This document shows positions 1 through 8,722 of a DNA stretch of 64,000 nt, one piece after another. Origin of the DNA: Pseudoclavibacter triregionum (lineage in GTDB: Bacteria; Actinomycetota; Actinomycetes; Actinomycetales; Microbacteriaceae). Location of the stretch: positions 2,046,001-2,110,000 of the forward strand of contig OU365335.1 in assembly GCA_910822395.1 (NCBI GenBank). The letters run 5' to 3'. The notes below the pieces were generated by a model. It was given only the letters and a program-made list of their open reading frames with translations. It searched no databases and was not told the DNA's origin. A program made the position numbers and the translations under genes. Every line of letters starts with the position of its first letter. The stretch's first letter is position 1.

Positions 1-308
1 ACAACTACGACTACGACGAGATCTGGGTCGCCGAGGCGCCCGCCGAGGTGCGCATCCAGCGGCTCGTCGAGTCGCGCGACATGCCCGAGGACGAGGCCCG
101 CGCCCGCGTCGAGGCCCAGGCCGGCGACGACGAGCGCCGCGCGCTCGCCGACGTGCTCATCGACACGACCGGGACGATCGAGGAGACGCTCGCCCGCGTC
201 GAGGAGGAGTTCGCGCGCGTGCAGGCGGGCGAGGCCGCCGAGGCGAGCGAGATCTCGTACGACGGCGTCCGCCCGGATCGCCCGGAGGAGGAGCGCGAGG
301 GGGAGTAG
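1..308 (+). CDS. coaE: Dephospho-CoA kinase, C-terminal part (cut by window start)
   Basis: Last step of coenzyme A synthesis: phosphorylates the 3'-OH of dephospho-CoA. Only about the last 102 residues are inside the window, and the reading frame is open from base 3. Visible are the lid/C-terminal features of the family: APAEVRIQRLVESR, then ARARVEAQA and the closing ADVLIDTTGTIEETLARV segment, which is how CoaE proteins end. The P-loop lies upstream, outside the window. A short acidic tail (about 35 residues) follows the conserved part. A coaE gene next to uvrB is the usual actinobacterial order, which supports the call; here yigZ and dps sit between them. The identification is by pattern only. 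Confidence 0.85.
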   Translation, partial: NYDYDEIWVAEAPAEVRIQRLVESRDMPEDEARARVEAQAGDDERRALADVLIDTTGTIEETLARVEEEFARVQAGEAAEASEISYDGVRPDRPEEEREGE

Positions 309-344
309 CCCTCCGCGCTGGCGCCCGTCGGTAGCCCCTGCCCG

Positions 345-1052
345 CTAGCGAGCAGCCGGGATCGGCGACTCGATCCAGTCGACGCCATCGTCGGCGAGCG
401 CGCGCCCGTGCGCGATCTCCGCGGCGAGGGCGCCCGCGTGCGCGATCGGCTCGGGGGCATCGGCGACCGCCATCCGCAGCGTCGCCGTCCGCGAGCCGTA
501 GCCGGTCTCGAGCAGCTCGAGCCCGCGGGCCCGCAGCTCGTGCTCCCAGCGGCCCGCCTCTGCGTGCGGCGCCTCGAGGGCGAGGATGCGCATGCGGCGG
601 CGGGCCGCGAAGCGCGCCTCGTGGAGCGCCTCGGAGACCGCGTCGCCGTACGCCCGGGCGAGCCCGCCCGTGCCGAGGAGCACGCCGCCGAACCAGCGGA
701 CGACCACCGCGACGACATCCGAGAGGTCGCGCTCGCCGCGAGGGCCCACGGACGCGCCCGAGAGCGCCTCGAGCATGGGCGCGCCCGCCGTGCCGGAGGG
801 CTCCCCGTCGTCGTTCGAGCGCCGCAGCTCGCGGCCGGGCCCCACGAGGAACGCCGAGCAGTGGTGCCGGGCGAGCCGGTGCTCCTGCCGGACGCGGGCG
901 ATGACCTCGCGCGCCGCCTCCTCGCCGTCGACGCGCTCGAGCATGCAGAGGAAGCGGGAGCGCTTCACCTCGATCTCCGCGGAGGCGGGCGCCGCGAGCA
1001 CGGTGTAGCCGGGCGCCGCGGCGGGGTCGTCGGAGGGCGGGGTGTCGTCCAT
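345..1052 (-). CDS. yigZ: YigZ / IMPACT family protein (UPF0029)
   Basis: 235 residues. The N-terminal two thirds carry the IMPACT (UPF0029) fold: EIEVKRSRFLCML, then HHCSAFLVG, the family signature SNDDGEPSGTAGAPML around residues 80-95, and VVVRWFGGVLLGTGGLARAY around 115-135. The remaining C-terminal part (about 85 residues) matches the position of the DUF1949 domain of YigZ. In eukaryotes IMPACT modulates GCN2; the bacterial role is uncertain (ribosome or RNA related). The ATG at 1052 was chosen because the conserved region begins about 25 residues later and a GAGAAT -10-like hexamer lies 7 nt upstream (1064-1059), suggesting a leaderless message. It faces coaE convergently. Confidence 0.88.
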   Translation of the reverse strand: MDDTPPSDDPAAAPGYTVLAAPASAEIEVKRSRFLCMLERVDGEEAAREVIARVRQEHRLARHHCSAFLVGPGRELRRSNDDGEPSGTAGAPMLEALSGASVGPRGERDLSDVVAVVVRWFGGVLLGTGGLARAYGDAVSEALHEARFAARRRMRILALEAPHAEAGRWEHELRARGLELLETGYGSRTATLRMAVADAPEPIAHAGALAAEIAHGRALADDGVDWIESPIPAAR

Positions 1053-1109
1053 CCCGCCATTCTCCCGCGTGCGCCCGCCGTCGCGCGATTCCGTGATCGG
1101 ACCAGGTTT

Positions 1110-1123
1110 CCCCTGATCAGGGG
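1110..1123. promoter_or_regulatory. 14-bp perfect palindrome upstream of dps
   Basis: CCCCTGATCAGGGG is a perfect two-fold palindrome in the 184-base gap between the divergent yigZ and dps genes, about 115 bases before the dps start. It has the look of a dimeric repressor or activator site. Dps genes are commonly under redox, iron or starvation regulators, but I do not recognise the cognate protein. The rest of this gap holds no gene that I can see. Confidence 0.45.
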
Positions 1124-1236
1124 CAGGCCTCTCACCGCCGATCTTCGGCTTCCGCGCCGCCGCCTCCCAGCGCGGCCTGGTTCCGTGAGGGGAATCGCCG
1201 CACCTTCCCTGAGCGGCCCGACGACAGGAGCCCATG

Positions 1237-1860
1237 ATGGCCACCTCGAATTCCTCGACCACGAAGTCGACTAAGCACGCGTCGTTCACCGTCCCCGGCC
1301 TCTCGCTCAAGGACGGCCGCAAGGTCGGCGACACCCTGCAGATGCGCCTCCACGCGCTCAACGACCTCCAGCTCACGCTCAAGCACGCGCACTGGAACGT
1401 CGTCGGCCGCGAGTTCATCGGCGTCCACGAGATGCTCGACCCGCAGATCGAGCTCGTCCGCGCGTACGCCGACGACGTCGCCGAGCGCATGGCGGCCCTC
1501 GGCGTCGCCCCGAACGGGCTTCCGGGCGCCCTCGTCGCGGCGCGCAGCTGGGACGACTACTCGATCGACCGGGCCGGCGCCGACGAGCACCTCGCCGCCC
1601 TCGACGTCGTCTACACGGGCGTCATCGAGTCGCACCGCAAGGCGATCGAGGAGTTCGACTCGCTCGACCTCGTGAGCCAGGACATGCTCATCGGCCAGGT
1701 CCACGAGCTCGAGAAGTTCCAGTGGTTCCTCCGCGCCCACCTCGAGAACGGCGACGGCACGCTCGACGACGCCGGCGCGACGTCCGAGACGGCGGCCGCG
1801 GCGAAGATCCGCCAGGCCGATAAGACCGGCAAGGCGCAGGACAAGACCTCGAAGAAGTAG
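1237..1860 (+). CDS. dps: Dps-family ferritin-like DNA protection protein
   Basis: 207 residues. Dps dodecamers bind DNA, oxidise Fe(II) with hydrogen peroxide and store iron, protecting DNA in starvation and oxidative stress. Family signatures are clear: LKHAHWNVVG (first ferroxidase His) around residue 45, and HEMLDPQIELVRAYADDVAERM with the ferroxidase Asp/Glu. Ser/Thr/Lys-rich N-terminal residues (about 25) and a Lys-rich tail ending KTGKAQDKTSKK flank the four-helix core; such tails are the usual DNA-binding elements of Dps. Two ATGs are adjacent (1234, 1237); AGGAG at 1226-1230 is spaced better for the second. A hairpin terminator follows. Confidence 0.93.
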   Translation: MATSNSSTTKSTKHASFTVPGLSLKDGRKVGDTLQMRLHALNDLQLTLKHAHWNVVGREFIGVHEMLDPQIELVRAYADDVAERMAALGVAPNGLPGALVAARSWDDYSIDRAGADEHLAALDVVYTGVIESHRKAIEEFDSLDLVSQDMLIGQVHELEKFQWFLRAHLENGDGTLDDAGATSETAAAAKIRQADKTGKAQDKTSKK

Positions 1861-1887
1861 CGCGCATCGAGCGCGGAAGGTCTCGGC

Positions 1888-1920
1888 AGGTCGGGAGGCG
1901 GCGAGTGCGCCCCCCGACCT
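1888..1920 (+). terminator. Terminator hairpin after dps
   Basis: AGGTCGGGAGGCG (1888-1900) pairs with CGCCCCCCGACCT (1908-1920) with a single A-C mismatch and a 7-nt loop, followed by TCTTCC. It ends dps transcription just before the uvrB promoter. Confidence 0.7.
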
Positions 1921-1940
1921 TCTTCCATGCCGCCCCGCCG

Positions 1941-1946
1941 TAGGCT
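1941..1946 (+). promoter_or_regulatory. -10 element, leaderless uvrB promoter
   Basis: TAGGCT ends 8 nt before the ATG at 1954, so transcription should begin at or next to the start codon. No good -35 and no LexA-type GAAC-N4-GTTC box is visible nearby. Confidence 0.6.
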
Positions 1947-1953
1947 TCCGGGC

Positions 1954-4038
1954 ATGGAGCCGACGCGCATGGTGCACCCCTTCGAGGTCGTGAGCGAGTA
2001 CAAGCCCTCCGGCGACCAGCCGCAGGCGATCGCCGAGCTCGCGAAGCGGCTCCGCGCCGGCGAGCCGGACGTCGTCCTCCTCGGCGCGACCGGGACAGGC
2101 AAGTCGGCGACGACGGCCTGGCTCATCGAGGAGCTCCAGCGCCCCGCGCTCGTCCTCGCCCACAACAAGACGCTCGCCGCCCAGCTCGCGAACGAGTTCC
2201 GCGAGCTCATGCCGCACAACGCCGTCGAGTACTTCGTCTCGTACTACGACTACTACCAGCCGGAGGCGTACGTCCCGCAGACGGACACCTTCATCGAGAA
2301 GGACTCCTCCATCAACGAGGAGGTCGAGCGCCTCCGCCACTCGACGACGAACGCGCTGCTGAGCCGCCGCGACGTCGTCGTCGTCTCGACCGTCTCCTGC
2401 ATCTACGGCCTCGGCAAGCCCGAGGAGTACTACGACCAGATGCTCGCGCTCCAGGTCGGCGACGTCATCCCGCGCCAGGAGCTCATCCGCCGCTTCGTGA
2501 ACATGCAGTACACGCGCAACGACGTCGCCTTCCAGCGCGGCACCTTCCGGGTGCGCGGCGACACGATCGAGATCATCCCGATGTACGAGGAGCTCGCGAT
2601 CCGCGTCGAGCTCTTCGGCGACGAGATCGACGCGATCTCCGCCCTCAACCCGCTCACCGGCGACGTCGTGCGCGAGATGGAGGCCGTGAGCGTCTTCCCG
2701 GGCTCCCACTACGTCGCGGCCGAGGACGTCATGCGCCGCGCCATGCGCGGCATCCGCGACGAGCTCGACGAGCGCCTCCAGCAGCTCGACCGCGAGCAGA
2801 AGCTCCTCGAAGCGCAGCGCCTCCGCATGCGCACGAGCTTCGACCTCGAGATGATGGAGCAGATCGGCTTCTGCTCTGGCATCGAGAACTACTCGCGCCA
2901 CATCGACGGCCGCCAGGCGGGGGAGCCGCCGCACTGCCTCCTCGACTACTTCCCGGACGACTTCCTCACCGTCATCGACGAGTCGCACGTCACCGTGCCG
3001 CAGATCGGCGCGATGTTCGAGGGCGACGCGAGCCGCAAGCGCACCCTCGTCGAGCACGGGTTCCGCCTGCCGTCCGCCCTCGACAACCGCCCGCTCACCT
3101 GGAGCGAGTTCTCCGACCGGGTCGGCCAGACCGTGTACCTCTCGGCGACGCCTGGCAAGTACGAGCTCGCGCAGGCGGACGGCGTGGTCGAGCAGATCAT
3201 CCGCCCGACCGGCCTCATCGACCCGAAGATCGTCGTGAAGCCGTCGAAGGGGCAGATCGACGACCTCCTCGAAGAGATCCGCACCCGAGTCGAGAAGGAC
3301 GAGCGCGTGCTCGTCACGACGCTCACGAAGAAGATGGCGGAGGAGCTCACGACGTTCCTCGGCGAGCACGGCGTGCGGGTGCGCTACCTCCACTCGGACG
3401 TCGACACGCTCCGCCGCGTCGAGCTGCTCACGGAGCTTCGCCAGGGCCAGTACGACGTGCTCGTCGGCATCAACCTCCTCCGCGAGGGCCTCGACCTGCC
3501 GGAGGTGTCGCTCGTGGCGATCCTCGACGCGGACAAGGAAGGGTTCCTGCGCTCGACGACCTCCCTCATCCAGACGATCGGCCGCGCGGCGCGCAACGTC
3601 TCGGGCGAGGTGCACATGTACGCGGACGTCATGACGGACTCCATGGCGAAGGCGATCGAGGAGACCGAGCGTCGCCGCGAGAAGCAGATCGCGTACAACA
3701 CGGAGCACGGCATCGACCCGCAGCCGCTGCGGAAGAAGATCCGCGACATCACGGACCAGCTCGCGCGCGAGGAGCAGGACACGGCGGAGCTGCTGCAGAC
3801 CCGCCGCGGCAACGCGCGCGCCGACCACGCGCAGAAGAAGGCGCCGACGCCGCGCCTCAAGCGCGAGGGCATCGCCGCCGAAGGCGCGACCGAGCTCGAG
3901 GCGCTCATCGAGGACCTCAACGGCCAGATGCTCGCGGCCGCCGGCGAGCTGAAGTTCGAGCTCGCGGCGCGCCTTCGAGACGAGCTGCAGGACCTCAAGC
4001 GCGAGCTGCGGGCGATGGAGAAGGCGGGGCACGCGTAG
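1954..4038 (+). CDS. uvrB: Excinuclease ABC subunit B
   Basis: 694 residues, normal length. UvrB is the damage-verifying helicase of nucleotide excision repair, loaded by UvrA and partner of the nuclease UvrC. Walker A GATGTGKS is at residues 44-51; the damage-clamping beta-hairpin with [12 protein letters not shown] is near 95-110; the DESH box (VIDESHV) is near 342; helicase motifs include [13 protein letters not shown] and QTIGRAARN; the C-terminal UVR motif that binds UvrC is at about 650-690. The start at 1954 is preferred over an in-frame ATG at 1927 because that one lies upstream of the -10 box TAGGCT. Confidence 0.98.
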   Translation: MEPTRMVHPFEVVSEYKPSGDQPQAIAELAKRLRAGEPDVVLLGATGTGKSATTAWLIEELQRPALVLAHNKTLAAQLANEFRELMPHNAVEYFVSYYDYYQPEAYVPQTDTFIEKDSSINEEVERLRHSTTNALLSRRDVVVVSTVSCIYGLGKPEEYYDQMLALQVGDVIPRQELIRRFVNMQYTRNDVAFQRGTFRVRGDTIEIIPMYEELAIRVELFGDEIDAISALNPLTGDVVREMEAVSVFPGSHYVAAEDVMRRAMRGIRDELDERLQQLDREQKLLEAQRLRMRTSFDLEMMEQIGFCSGIENYSRHIDGRQAGEPPHCLLDYFPDDFLTVIDESHVTVPQIGAMFEGDASRKRTLVEHGFRLPSALDNRPLTWSEFSDRVGQTVYLSATPGKYELAQADGVVEQIIRPTGLIDPKIVVKPSKGQIDDLLEEIRTRVEKDERVLVTTLTKKMAEELTTFLGEHGVRVRYLHSDVDTLRRVELLTELRQGQYDVLVGINLLREGLDLPEVSLVAILDADKEGFLRSTTSLIQTIGRAARNVSGEVHMYADVMTDSMAKAIEETERRREKQIAYNTEHGIDPQPLRKKIRDITDQLAREEQDTAELLQTRRGNARADHAQKKAPTPRLKREGIAAEGATELEALIEDLNGQMLAAAGELKFELAARLRDELQDLKRELRAMEKAGHA

Positions 4039-4053
4039 CGGGGCGCGTCGGAG

Positions 4054-4076
4054 CCCTTCGCCGGGGGCGAGCAGGG
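4054..4076. terminator. Probable bidirectional terminator between uvrB and gntR
   Basis: CCCTTCGCC (4054-4062) can pair with GGCGA and AGGG (4066-4076) with a 2-nt bulge and a GGG loop. It sits exactly between two convergent stop codons. Confidence 0.45.
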
Positions 4077-4078
4077 GT

Positions 4079-4768
4079 CTAGGCCGTGCCGACGTCGCCC
4101 TCCAGGCGGGAGAGCTCCTCGAGGAGCACGCGCTCGGACTCCCCGAGGTAGGCGCGCAGCTCCTCTGCGGCCTCGGCGACCCGGTTCGCCTCGACGAGCG
4201 CGAGGAGGCCCGCGTTCCGCTCGATGAAGGGCTCGTGGAAGCCGCCCTGATCCCGCACCCGGACGAAGGCGAGACGCAGCTCCGCGGACATCCGCTCGCC
4301 GAAGGCCGAGATGCGCGGCGAGTCGGCGAGGTCGAGGATCGCGCAGTGGAAGCCCATGTTCGCGGTGCCCAGCGCCGTCCAGTCGGCGCGCGCGCATGCG
4401 GCCCGGCTCTCGTCGAGGCGGGCCCTCATCGCGTCGAGGGCCGGATGCGCAGGCGAGGCCATCGCGATCGCGCCGACCTCGAGCATCGTCCGCATCCGGT
4501 AGGTGTCCGCGACCTCGGCGGGACCGGGGGAGCGGACGAAGACGCCGCGATGACGCCGGTGCTCGACGAGCCGCTCGAGCTCGAGGAGGCGGAACGCCTC
4601 CCGGAGCGTGTTCCGGGAGACGCCCAGGCGGTCGGCCGTCGCCTCCTCGGCGAGCTGGACACCGGGCAGGTGCACCCCGGCGACGAGCTCCGAGCGAAGC
4701 CGCGCGGCGACCTCCGCGGTGAGCGAGGCGGCGCGGCCGGCATTCGGGGTGCGCGGGGCTGGCGTCAT
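4079..4768 (-). CDS. GntR-family regulator, FCD (FadR) subfamily, of the pxp operon
   Basis: 229 residues. N-terminal winged helix: [22 protein letters not shown], then [30 protein letters not shown] (recognition helix near residues 47-60) and the wing [10 protein letters not shown]. The C-terminal all-helical FCD ligand domain begins near residue 85 ([16 protein letters not shown]) with metal/ligand-type His residues ([25 protein letters not shown]). It is divergent from the transporter-pxpA-pxpBC-biotin carboxylase operon and is its likely ligand-responsive regulator; the ligand could be 5-oxoproline, by inference from context only. The start at 4768 is supported by TAGGCT 8 nt upstream. 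In B. subtilis the equivalent locus uses KipR, an IclR-type protein, so the regulator differs. Confidence 0.9.
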   Translation of the reverse strand: MTPAPRTPNAGRAASLTAEVAARLRSELVAGVHLPGVQLAEEATADRLGVSRNTLREAFRLLELERLVEHRRHRGVFVRSPGPAEVADTYRMRTMLEVGAIAMASPAHPALDAMRARLDESRAACARADWTALGTANMGFHCAILDLADSPRISAFGERMSAELRLAFVRVRDQGGFHEPFIERNAGLLALVEANRVAEAAEELRAYLGESERVLLEELSRLEGDVGTA

Positions 4769-4775
4769 GCCGGGA

Positions 4776-4781
4776 AGCCTA
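4776..4781 (-). promoter_or_regulatory. -10 element, leaderless gntR promoter
   Basis: Read on the minus strand the hexamer is TAGGCT, ending 8 nt before the ATG at 4768. It is identical to the uvrB -10 box. Confidence 0.55.
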
Positions 4782-4802
4782 GAGACTTCGCGACGCCACC
4801 GC

Positions 4803-4832
4803 TTGCGCGATTGTTCAACAATGCCGTACGGT
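4803..4832 (+). promoter_or_regulatory. Promoter of the pxp operon
   Basis: TTGCGC (4803-4808), an 18-base spacer and TACGGT (4827-4832) form a plausible sigma-70-type promoter, giving a leader of about 50 bases before the transporter start. The 13-bp operator lies inside the spacer. Confidence 0.45.
4810..4822. promoter_or_regulatory. Operator-like palindrome ATTGTT-C-AACAAT
   Basis: A perfect 13-bp dyad with a single central base, AT-rich in a very GC-rich genome, lying between the divergent gntR gene and its putative target operon and within the promoter spacer. FCD-type GntR proteins generally bind short dyads of this kind. Binding would block RNA polymerase, so repression released by ligand is the simple reading. 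Confidence 0.6.
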
Positions 4833-4887
4833 CTCACGAGGAGCGCGGCGCCCGCCCGCACCCCCTCAACGACGATGGGACCCAGTC

Positions 4888-6186
4888 ATGACCTCTTCCC
4901 ACCCGCGGCCGGCCTCCCCCGGCGGGACGGACGCCAGCGACGCCGCCGCCCCCGCCGGCACGACGCGCGACTTCGCGAAGGAGCGGCGCTCCTCGCTCAT
5001 CGGCGCCGTGTTCCTCATGGCGACCTCCGCCATCGGCCCGGGCTTCATCACGCAGACGGCGAGCTTCACCGTCGCCGCCGGCGCCGCCTTCGCCTTCGGC
5101 ATCCTCGCCTCGATCGTCGTGGATTTCGCCGTCCAGCTGAACATCTGGCGCATGATCACCGTGACGAGGATGCGCGCGGGCGACCTCGCGAACCGCGCCG
5201 TGCCCGGCGCGGGCTACCTGCTCGCCGCGCTCATCATCTTCGGCGGCCTCGTCTTCAACATCGGCAACATCGCCGGCGCCGGCCTCGGCCTCAACGCGCT
5301 CCTCGGCATCGACCCGAAGGTCGGCGGCCTCCTCTCGGCCGCGCTCGCGATCTGCATCTTCCTCGTGAAGCGCTTCGGGGTCATCGTCGACCGCGTCGTC
5401 GTGGTGCTGGGCCTCGTCATGATCGTCCTCACCGTGTGGGTCGCGATCGCCTCGGCCCCGCCCGTCGGCGAGGCGCTCCGGCAGACGGTGCTGCCCGACT
5501 CCGTGAACTTCGCGACGATCACGACGATCATCGGCGGCACGGTCGGCGGCTACATCACCTACGCCGGCGCGCACCGCTTCCTCGACGGCGGCCACGCCGG
5601 GGTCGACCACATCCCGCAGGTGAACCGCGCCGCGCTCAACGGCATCCTCGTCACGGGCATCATGCGCTACGTGCTCTTCCTCGCGGTGCTCGGCGTCGTC
5701 GCGAGCGGCGTCGCGATCGACACCTCGGGCCAGGCGGCCAACCCGGCCGGACAGGCCTTCCAGCACGTGCTCGGCGACGCGGGCCTGCGCATCTTCGGCG
5801 CCATCTTCTGGGCCGCGGCGATCACCTCGGTCATCGGAGCCGCCTACACCTCGGTGACCTTTCTCCAGACCTTCTCGAAGCGGATCGAAGGCCGCGCCCT
5901 GAGTGTCGCGACGGTCCTGTTCATCCTCGTCTCGCTCGTCGTCTACCTCCTCCTCGGCACCGCGCCTGCGGCGCTCCTCGTCTTCGCCGGCGGCCTCAAC
6001 GGCCTCATCCTCCCGATCGGCCTGACGATCTTCATGTTCATCGGATGGGCCCGCTCCGACCTCATGGAGGGATATCGCTATCCGCGATGGCTGCTCGTCA
6101 TCGGCACGCTCGCGACGCTCCTCACCTGGTACATGGCGGCGGTCTCGGTGCAGCCGATCTTCGCCCTCCTCGCCCCCGGGGCATGA
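4888..6186 (+). CDS. Nramp-fold membrane transporter of the 5-oxoprolinase locus (YcsG-like)
   Basis: 432 residues, about 11 membrane helices after a 35-residue polar N-terminus. The family is Nramp (natural resistance-associated macrophage protein), but the metal-binding signatures are absent: where classical Nramps have Asp-Pro-Gly-Asn in helix 1 this protein reads [14 protein letters not shown] (near residues 45-60), and the helix-6 Met-Pro-His motif is replaced by [12 protein letters not shown] (near 220). It is therefore unlikely to carry Mn or Fe. B. subtilis has the same association (ycsG beside ycsF). It is first in an operon with pxpA, overlapping it by ATGA. Uptake of 5-oxoproline or a related lactam is my inference. 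Confidence 0.85.
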   Translation: MTSSHPRPASPGGTDASDAAAPAGTTRDFAKERRSSLIGAVFLMATSAIGPGFITQTASFTVAAGAAFAFGILASIVVDFAVQLNIWRMITVTRMRAGDLANRAVPGAGYLLAALIIFGGLVFNIGNIAGAGLGLNALLGIDPKVGGLLSAALAICIFLVKRFGVIVDRVVVVLGLVMIVLTVWVAIASAPPVGEALRQTVLPDSVNFATITTIIGGTVGGYITYAGAHRFLDGGHAGVDHIPQVNRAALNGILVTGIMRYVLFLAVLGVVASGVAIDTSGQAANPAGQAFQHVLGDAGLRIFGAIFWAAAITSVIGAAYTSVTFLQTFSKRIEGRALSVATVLFILVSLVVYLLLGTAPAALLVFAGGLNGLILPIGLTIFMFIGWARSDLMEGYRYPRWLLVIGTLATLLTWYMAAVSVQPIFALLAPGA

Positions 6187-6986
6187 CGATGCCGACCTCC
6201 GCCATCGATCTCAACGCCGACCTCGGCGAGAACGGACCTGAGGGCACCGTCGCGGACGACACCGCGATGCTCGACCTGGTCTCGAGCGCGAATGTCTCCT
6301 GCGGCGTCCACGCGGGCACCCCGGAAGGCATCCGCACGACGCTCGCGGCCGCGGTGGAGCGCGGCATCTCGATCGGGGCGCACCCGTCCTACCGAGACCG
6401 GGAGGGATTCGGACGCCGCGAGCTCGAGGTGACCGCTTCGGCCCTGCAGGCGGAGGTCGAGTATCAGCTCGGCGCCTCGATGGGCCTCGCGGCGGCCGTC
6501 GGCGGGCGCGTGCGGTACGTGAAGCCGCACGGGGCGCTCTACAACCGGATCGCCGTCGACGCCGGGCTCGCAGGGGTCGTCGCGGCGGCCGTGCGCGCCA
6601 TCGACCCGGGACTCGTGCTGCTCGGCCTCGCCGGAGGCGCCGCCCTCGAGGTCGCCGAGCGAGCGGGCCTCGAGACGGCCGCGGAGGCCTTCGCCGACCG
6701 CGCCTACACGGCCGACGGCCAGCTGGTGCCGCGTTCCGCCGCCGGCGCCGTGCTCCACGACGCCGAGGCGATCGCCGCGCGGATGGTGCGCCTCGCGACC
6801 GACGGCGAGCTCGAGGCGTCCGACGGCTCGACGATCCGGCTCCGCGCCGATTCGATCTGCGTGCACGGCGACTCGCCGGGCGCCGTCGCGCTCGCCCGCG
6901 CGACCCGTGATGCGCTCGAGGCGGCGGGCGTCGCGATCCGACCTTTCGTCGGCCCGCACGCGCAGGCAGCCGAGGCGGGGCGCTGA
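6183..6986 (+). CDS. pxpA: 5-oxoprolinase subunit A (LamB/YcsF family)
   Basis: 267 residues, normal length. PxpA works with PxpB and PxpC in ATP-dependent opening of 5-oxoproline to glutamate. The family motifs are intact: DLNADLGE (residues 9-16), [11 protein letters not shown] (about 35-45), [16 protein letters not shown] (about 62-77), [12 protein letters not shown] (about 111-122), [17 protein letters not shown] (about 175-191) and [12 protein letters not shown]. It is a metal-dependent TIM-barrel-like enzyme. The start ATG at 6183 overlaps the transporter stop (ATGA), and its stop overlaps the start of the next gene (TGATG), so the three genes are translationally coupled. Confidence 0.95.
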   Translation: MTMPTSAIDLNADLGENGPEGTVADDTAMLDLVSSANVSCGVHAGTPEGIRTTLAAAVERGISIGAHPSYRDREGFGRRELEVTASALQAEVEYQLGASMGLAAAVGGRVRYVKPHGALYNRIAVDAGLAGVVAAAVRAIDPGLVLLGLAGGAALEVAERAGLETAAEAFADRAYTADGQLVPRSAAGAVLHDAEAIAARMVRLATDGELEASDGSTIRLRADSICVHGDSPGAVALARATRDALEAAGVAIRPFVGPHAQAAEAGR

Positions 6987-8566
6987 TGCGCCGCATCCTC
7001 ACCGCCTCAGATCGGGCGCTGCTCGTCGAGGAGGAGGACCTCCCGGCGACCGTCCGTCTCCTCCGCGCGCTCGAGGCGGCGGCGCTGCAGGGCGTGGAGG
7101 AGCTCGTGCCGGCGGCGCGGACCGTGCTCGTCCGCTTCGATCCTCACGCCGCCAGAGCCGCCGAGCTGCGCGAGGCGATCGCGGCGCTCAACCCCGAGGA
7201 GGCGAAGGCGGGCCGAGCGCGGGAACACCTCATCCCCGTCCGCTATGACGGCGAGGATCTCGAGGAGGTCGCGTCCCTCCTGGGCATCGCGCCGGACGAG
7301 CTCGCGCGGCGCCACCAGGCCGCGACCTGGACCGTCGCCTTCACCGGATTCGCGCCGGGCTTCGGCTATCTCGTCGGCGACGACCCGATCTTCGACGTGC
7401 CGCGCCGACCCTCGCCGCGCACCCGCATCCCGCGCGGCGCGGTCGCGCTCGCCGGGCGCTACTCGGGCGTCTACCCTCGGGAGAGCCCCGGCGGCTGGCA
7501 GCTCATCGGTCAGACCGATGTCGCGATGTGGGACCTCGGCCGGGAGCGGCCCGCCCTGCTCGCGCCCGGGGACGTCGTGCGCTTCACGGATGCCGCGCCG
7601 GGCCCGGCGTCGGCGAGCCCGACGCCCGAGACCACGGGCGTCCTGCCCGCCGGCGACGATGCCCGCGCGCTGCGGCCCGCCCTCGAGGTCGTCACCGCCG
7701 GCGCCCAGCTCCTCCTGCAGGATCTCGGGCGGCCAGGGCTCGCCGCGCTCGGCGTCTCGGCCTCCGGCGCGGCCGACCGGCGCGCGCTCCGGGAGGCGAA
7801 TCGCGCCGTCGGCAACCCAGAGACCGCCGCTGGCCTCGAGCACGCCGGCGGCGGCGCCGTCCTCCGCGCCCGCGGCCCGGCTGTGGCCGCGGTCGCCGGT
7901 GCCGAGGTCAATGCTCGGATCGACGGCGAGCGGGGGCTCCGGACGGTGCGCGCGGGCGAGCCGTTCCCGCTCGACGACGGCGACGAGGTCCGCATCGACC
8001 GCATCCTCGCCGGCCTCCGCGTCGTGATCGCCGTCCGGGGTGGCATCGCCCTGCCGAGCGTCCTCGGCAGCCTCGCGAGCGACACGCTCGCGGGCCTCGG
8101 CCCCCGCCCGCTCCGCGCTGGCGACGTGGTGCCGCTCAGGGGATCCGCTTACGCGACGTCGGCGGTCGATCCGCACCCGGCGCCCGTCCGGAACCTCCCG
8201 CGACCCGGCGAGGAGGCGGTGCTCCGCGTCACCCTCGGCCCCCGTGACGACTGGTTCTCCGCATCCGCCGTGCGAGCGCTCGAGCACCAGGCCTGGACCG
8301 CGACGCCCCACTCCGATCGCGTCGGCATCCGGCTCCGGGGCGAGACCCCCCTCGAGCGCGCCCGCGACGGCGAGCTCGAGAGCGAGGGCTCCGTGATCGG
8401 CGCCATCCAGGTCCCGCCGGACGGGCAGCCTGTCCTCTTCCTGCCCGACCATCCGCTCACGGGCGGCTATCCCGTCATCGGCGCGGTCATCGACGACGAC
8501 CTCGATCTCGCGGGACAGATCCCGCCCGGCGCGACGGTGCGGTTCCGCATCGTCCTACGAGGCTGA
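6986..8566 (+). CDS. Fused 5-oxoprolinase subunits B and C (KipI-KipA / AHS1-AHS2)
   Basis: 526 residues joining two proteins that are separate in E. coli (PxpB, PxpC) and B. subtilis (KipI, KipA). Residues 1-205 are the AHS1/PxpB part, with AFTGFAPGFGYL, VPRRPSPRTRIPRGAVALAG and YPRESPGGWQLIG. A linker rich in Pro/Thr/Ala follows near 205-235. Residues about 235-526 are the AHS2/PxpC part, with LLLQDLGRPGLAALGVSASG, REANRAVGNP and a C-terminal VIGAIQVPPDGQPV plus HPLTGGYPVIG. In urea carboxylase the same two domains form the carboxyltransferase, which matters because a biotin carboxylase follows in this operon. Start ATG overlaps the pxpA stop. Confidence 0.93.
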   Translation: MRRILTASDRALLVEEEDLPATVRLLRALEAAALQGVEELVPAARTVLVRFDPHAARAAELREAIAALNPEEAKAGRAREHLIPVRYDGEDLEEVASLLGIAPDELARRHQAATWTVAFTGFAPGFGYLVGDDPIFDVPRRPSPRTRIPRGAVALAGRYSGVYPRESPGGWQLIGQTDVAMWDLGRERPALLAPGDVVRFTDAAPGPASASPTPETTGVLPAGDDARALRPALEVVTAGAQLLLQDLGRPGLAALGVSASGAADRRALREANRAVGNPETAAGLEHAGGGAVLRARGPAVAAVAGAEVNARIDGERGLRTVRAGEPFPLDDGDEVRIDRILAGLRVVIAVRGGIALPSVLGSLASDTLAGLGPRPLRAGDVVPLRGSAYATSAVDPHPAPVRNLPRPGEEAVLRVTLGPRDDWFSASAVRALEHQAWTATPHSDRVGIRLRGETPLERARDGELESEGSVIGAIQVPPDGQPVLFLPDHPLTGGYPVIGAVIDDDLDLAGQIPPGATVRFRIVLRG

Positions 8567-8590
8567 TCCGACCGCGCCCGCCCCCGCCGG

Positions 8591-8709
8591 CCCGTTCCGA
8601 CGCTCGGCCCGTTCCGACGCTCGACCCGTTCCGACGCTCGACCCCTTCCGACGCTCGACCCCTTCCGACGCTCGACCCCTTCCGACGCTCGATCCCTTCC
8701 GACACCCAG
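8591..8709 (+). repeat. 17-bp tandem repeat, six full copies plus a degenerate seventh
   Basis: Units CCCGTTCCGACGCTCGA / CCCCTTCCGACGCTCGA start at 8591, 8608, 8625, 8642, 8659 and 8676; a decayed unit (8693-8709) runs into the ribosome-binding site AAGGAG of the biotin carboxylase gene. Units differ at position 4 (G in the first three, C later) and at the last base of unit 1. The array fills most of the 156-base gap between pxpBC and the biotin carboxylase. The unit is not a multiple of three and contains no start codon in frame with the gene. Confidence 0.97.
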
Positions 8710-8722
8710 CAAGGAGCTCACC

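Noticed and set aside
1861-1953. LexA (SOS) box upstream of uvrB, also looked for upstream of uvrA (10457-10524).
   Set aside because: No GAAC-N4-GTTC pattern is present in either gap.
1132-4032. Very long open frame on the minus strand opposite uvrB (and similar ones opposite uvrA, uvrC, gap, pgk and tkt).
   Set aside because: At this GC content antisense frames of real genes stay open by codon bias. They encode low-complexity Leu/Arg/Val/Asp-rich sequence with no motif, while the opposite strand encodes well-known proteins.
4888-6186. Mn/Fe transporter MntH.
   Set aside because: The helix-1 and helix-6 metal ligands of Nramp are missing and the gene lies in a 5-oxoprolinase operon.
8591-8709. 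CRISPR array, or a repeat-protein gene on the minus strand over the 17-bp repeats.
   Set aside because: There are no unique spacers, the unit is far too short and contiguous for CRISPR, no cas genes are near, and the minus-strand translation is only a by-product of the repeat.
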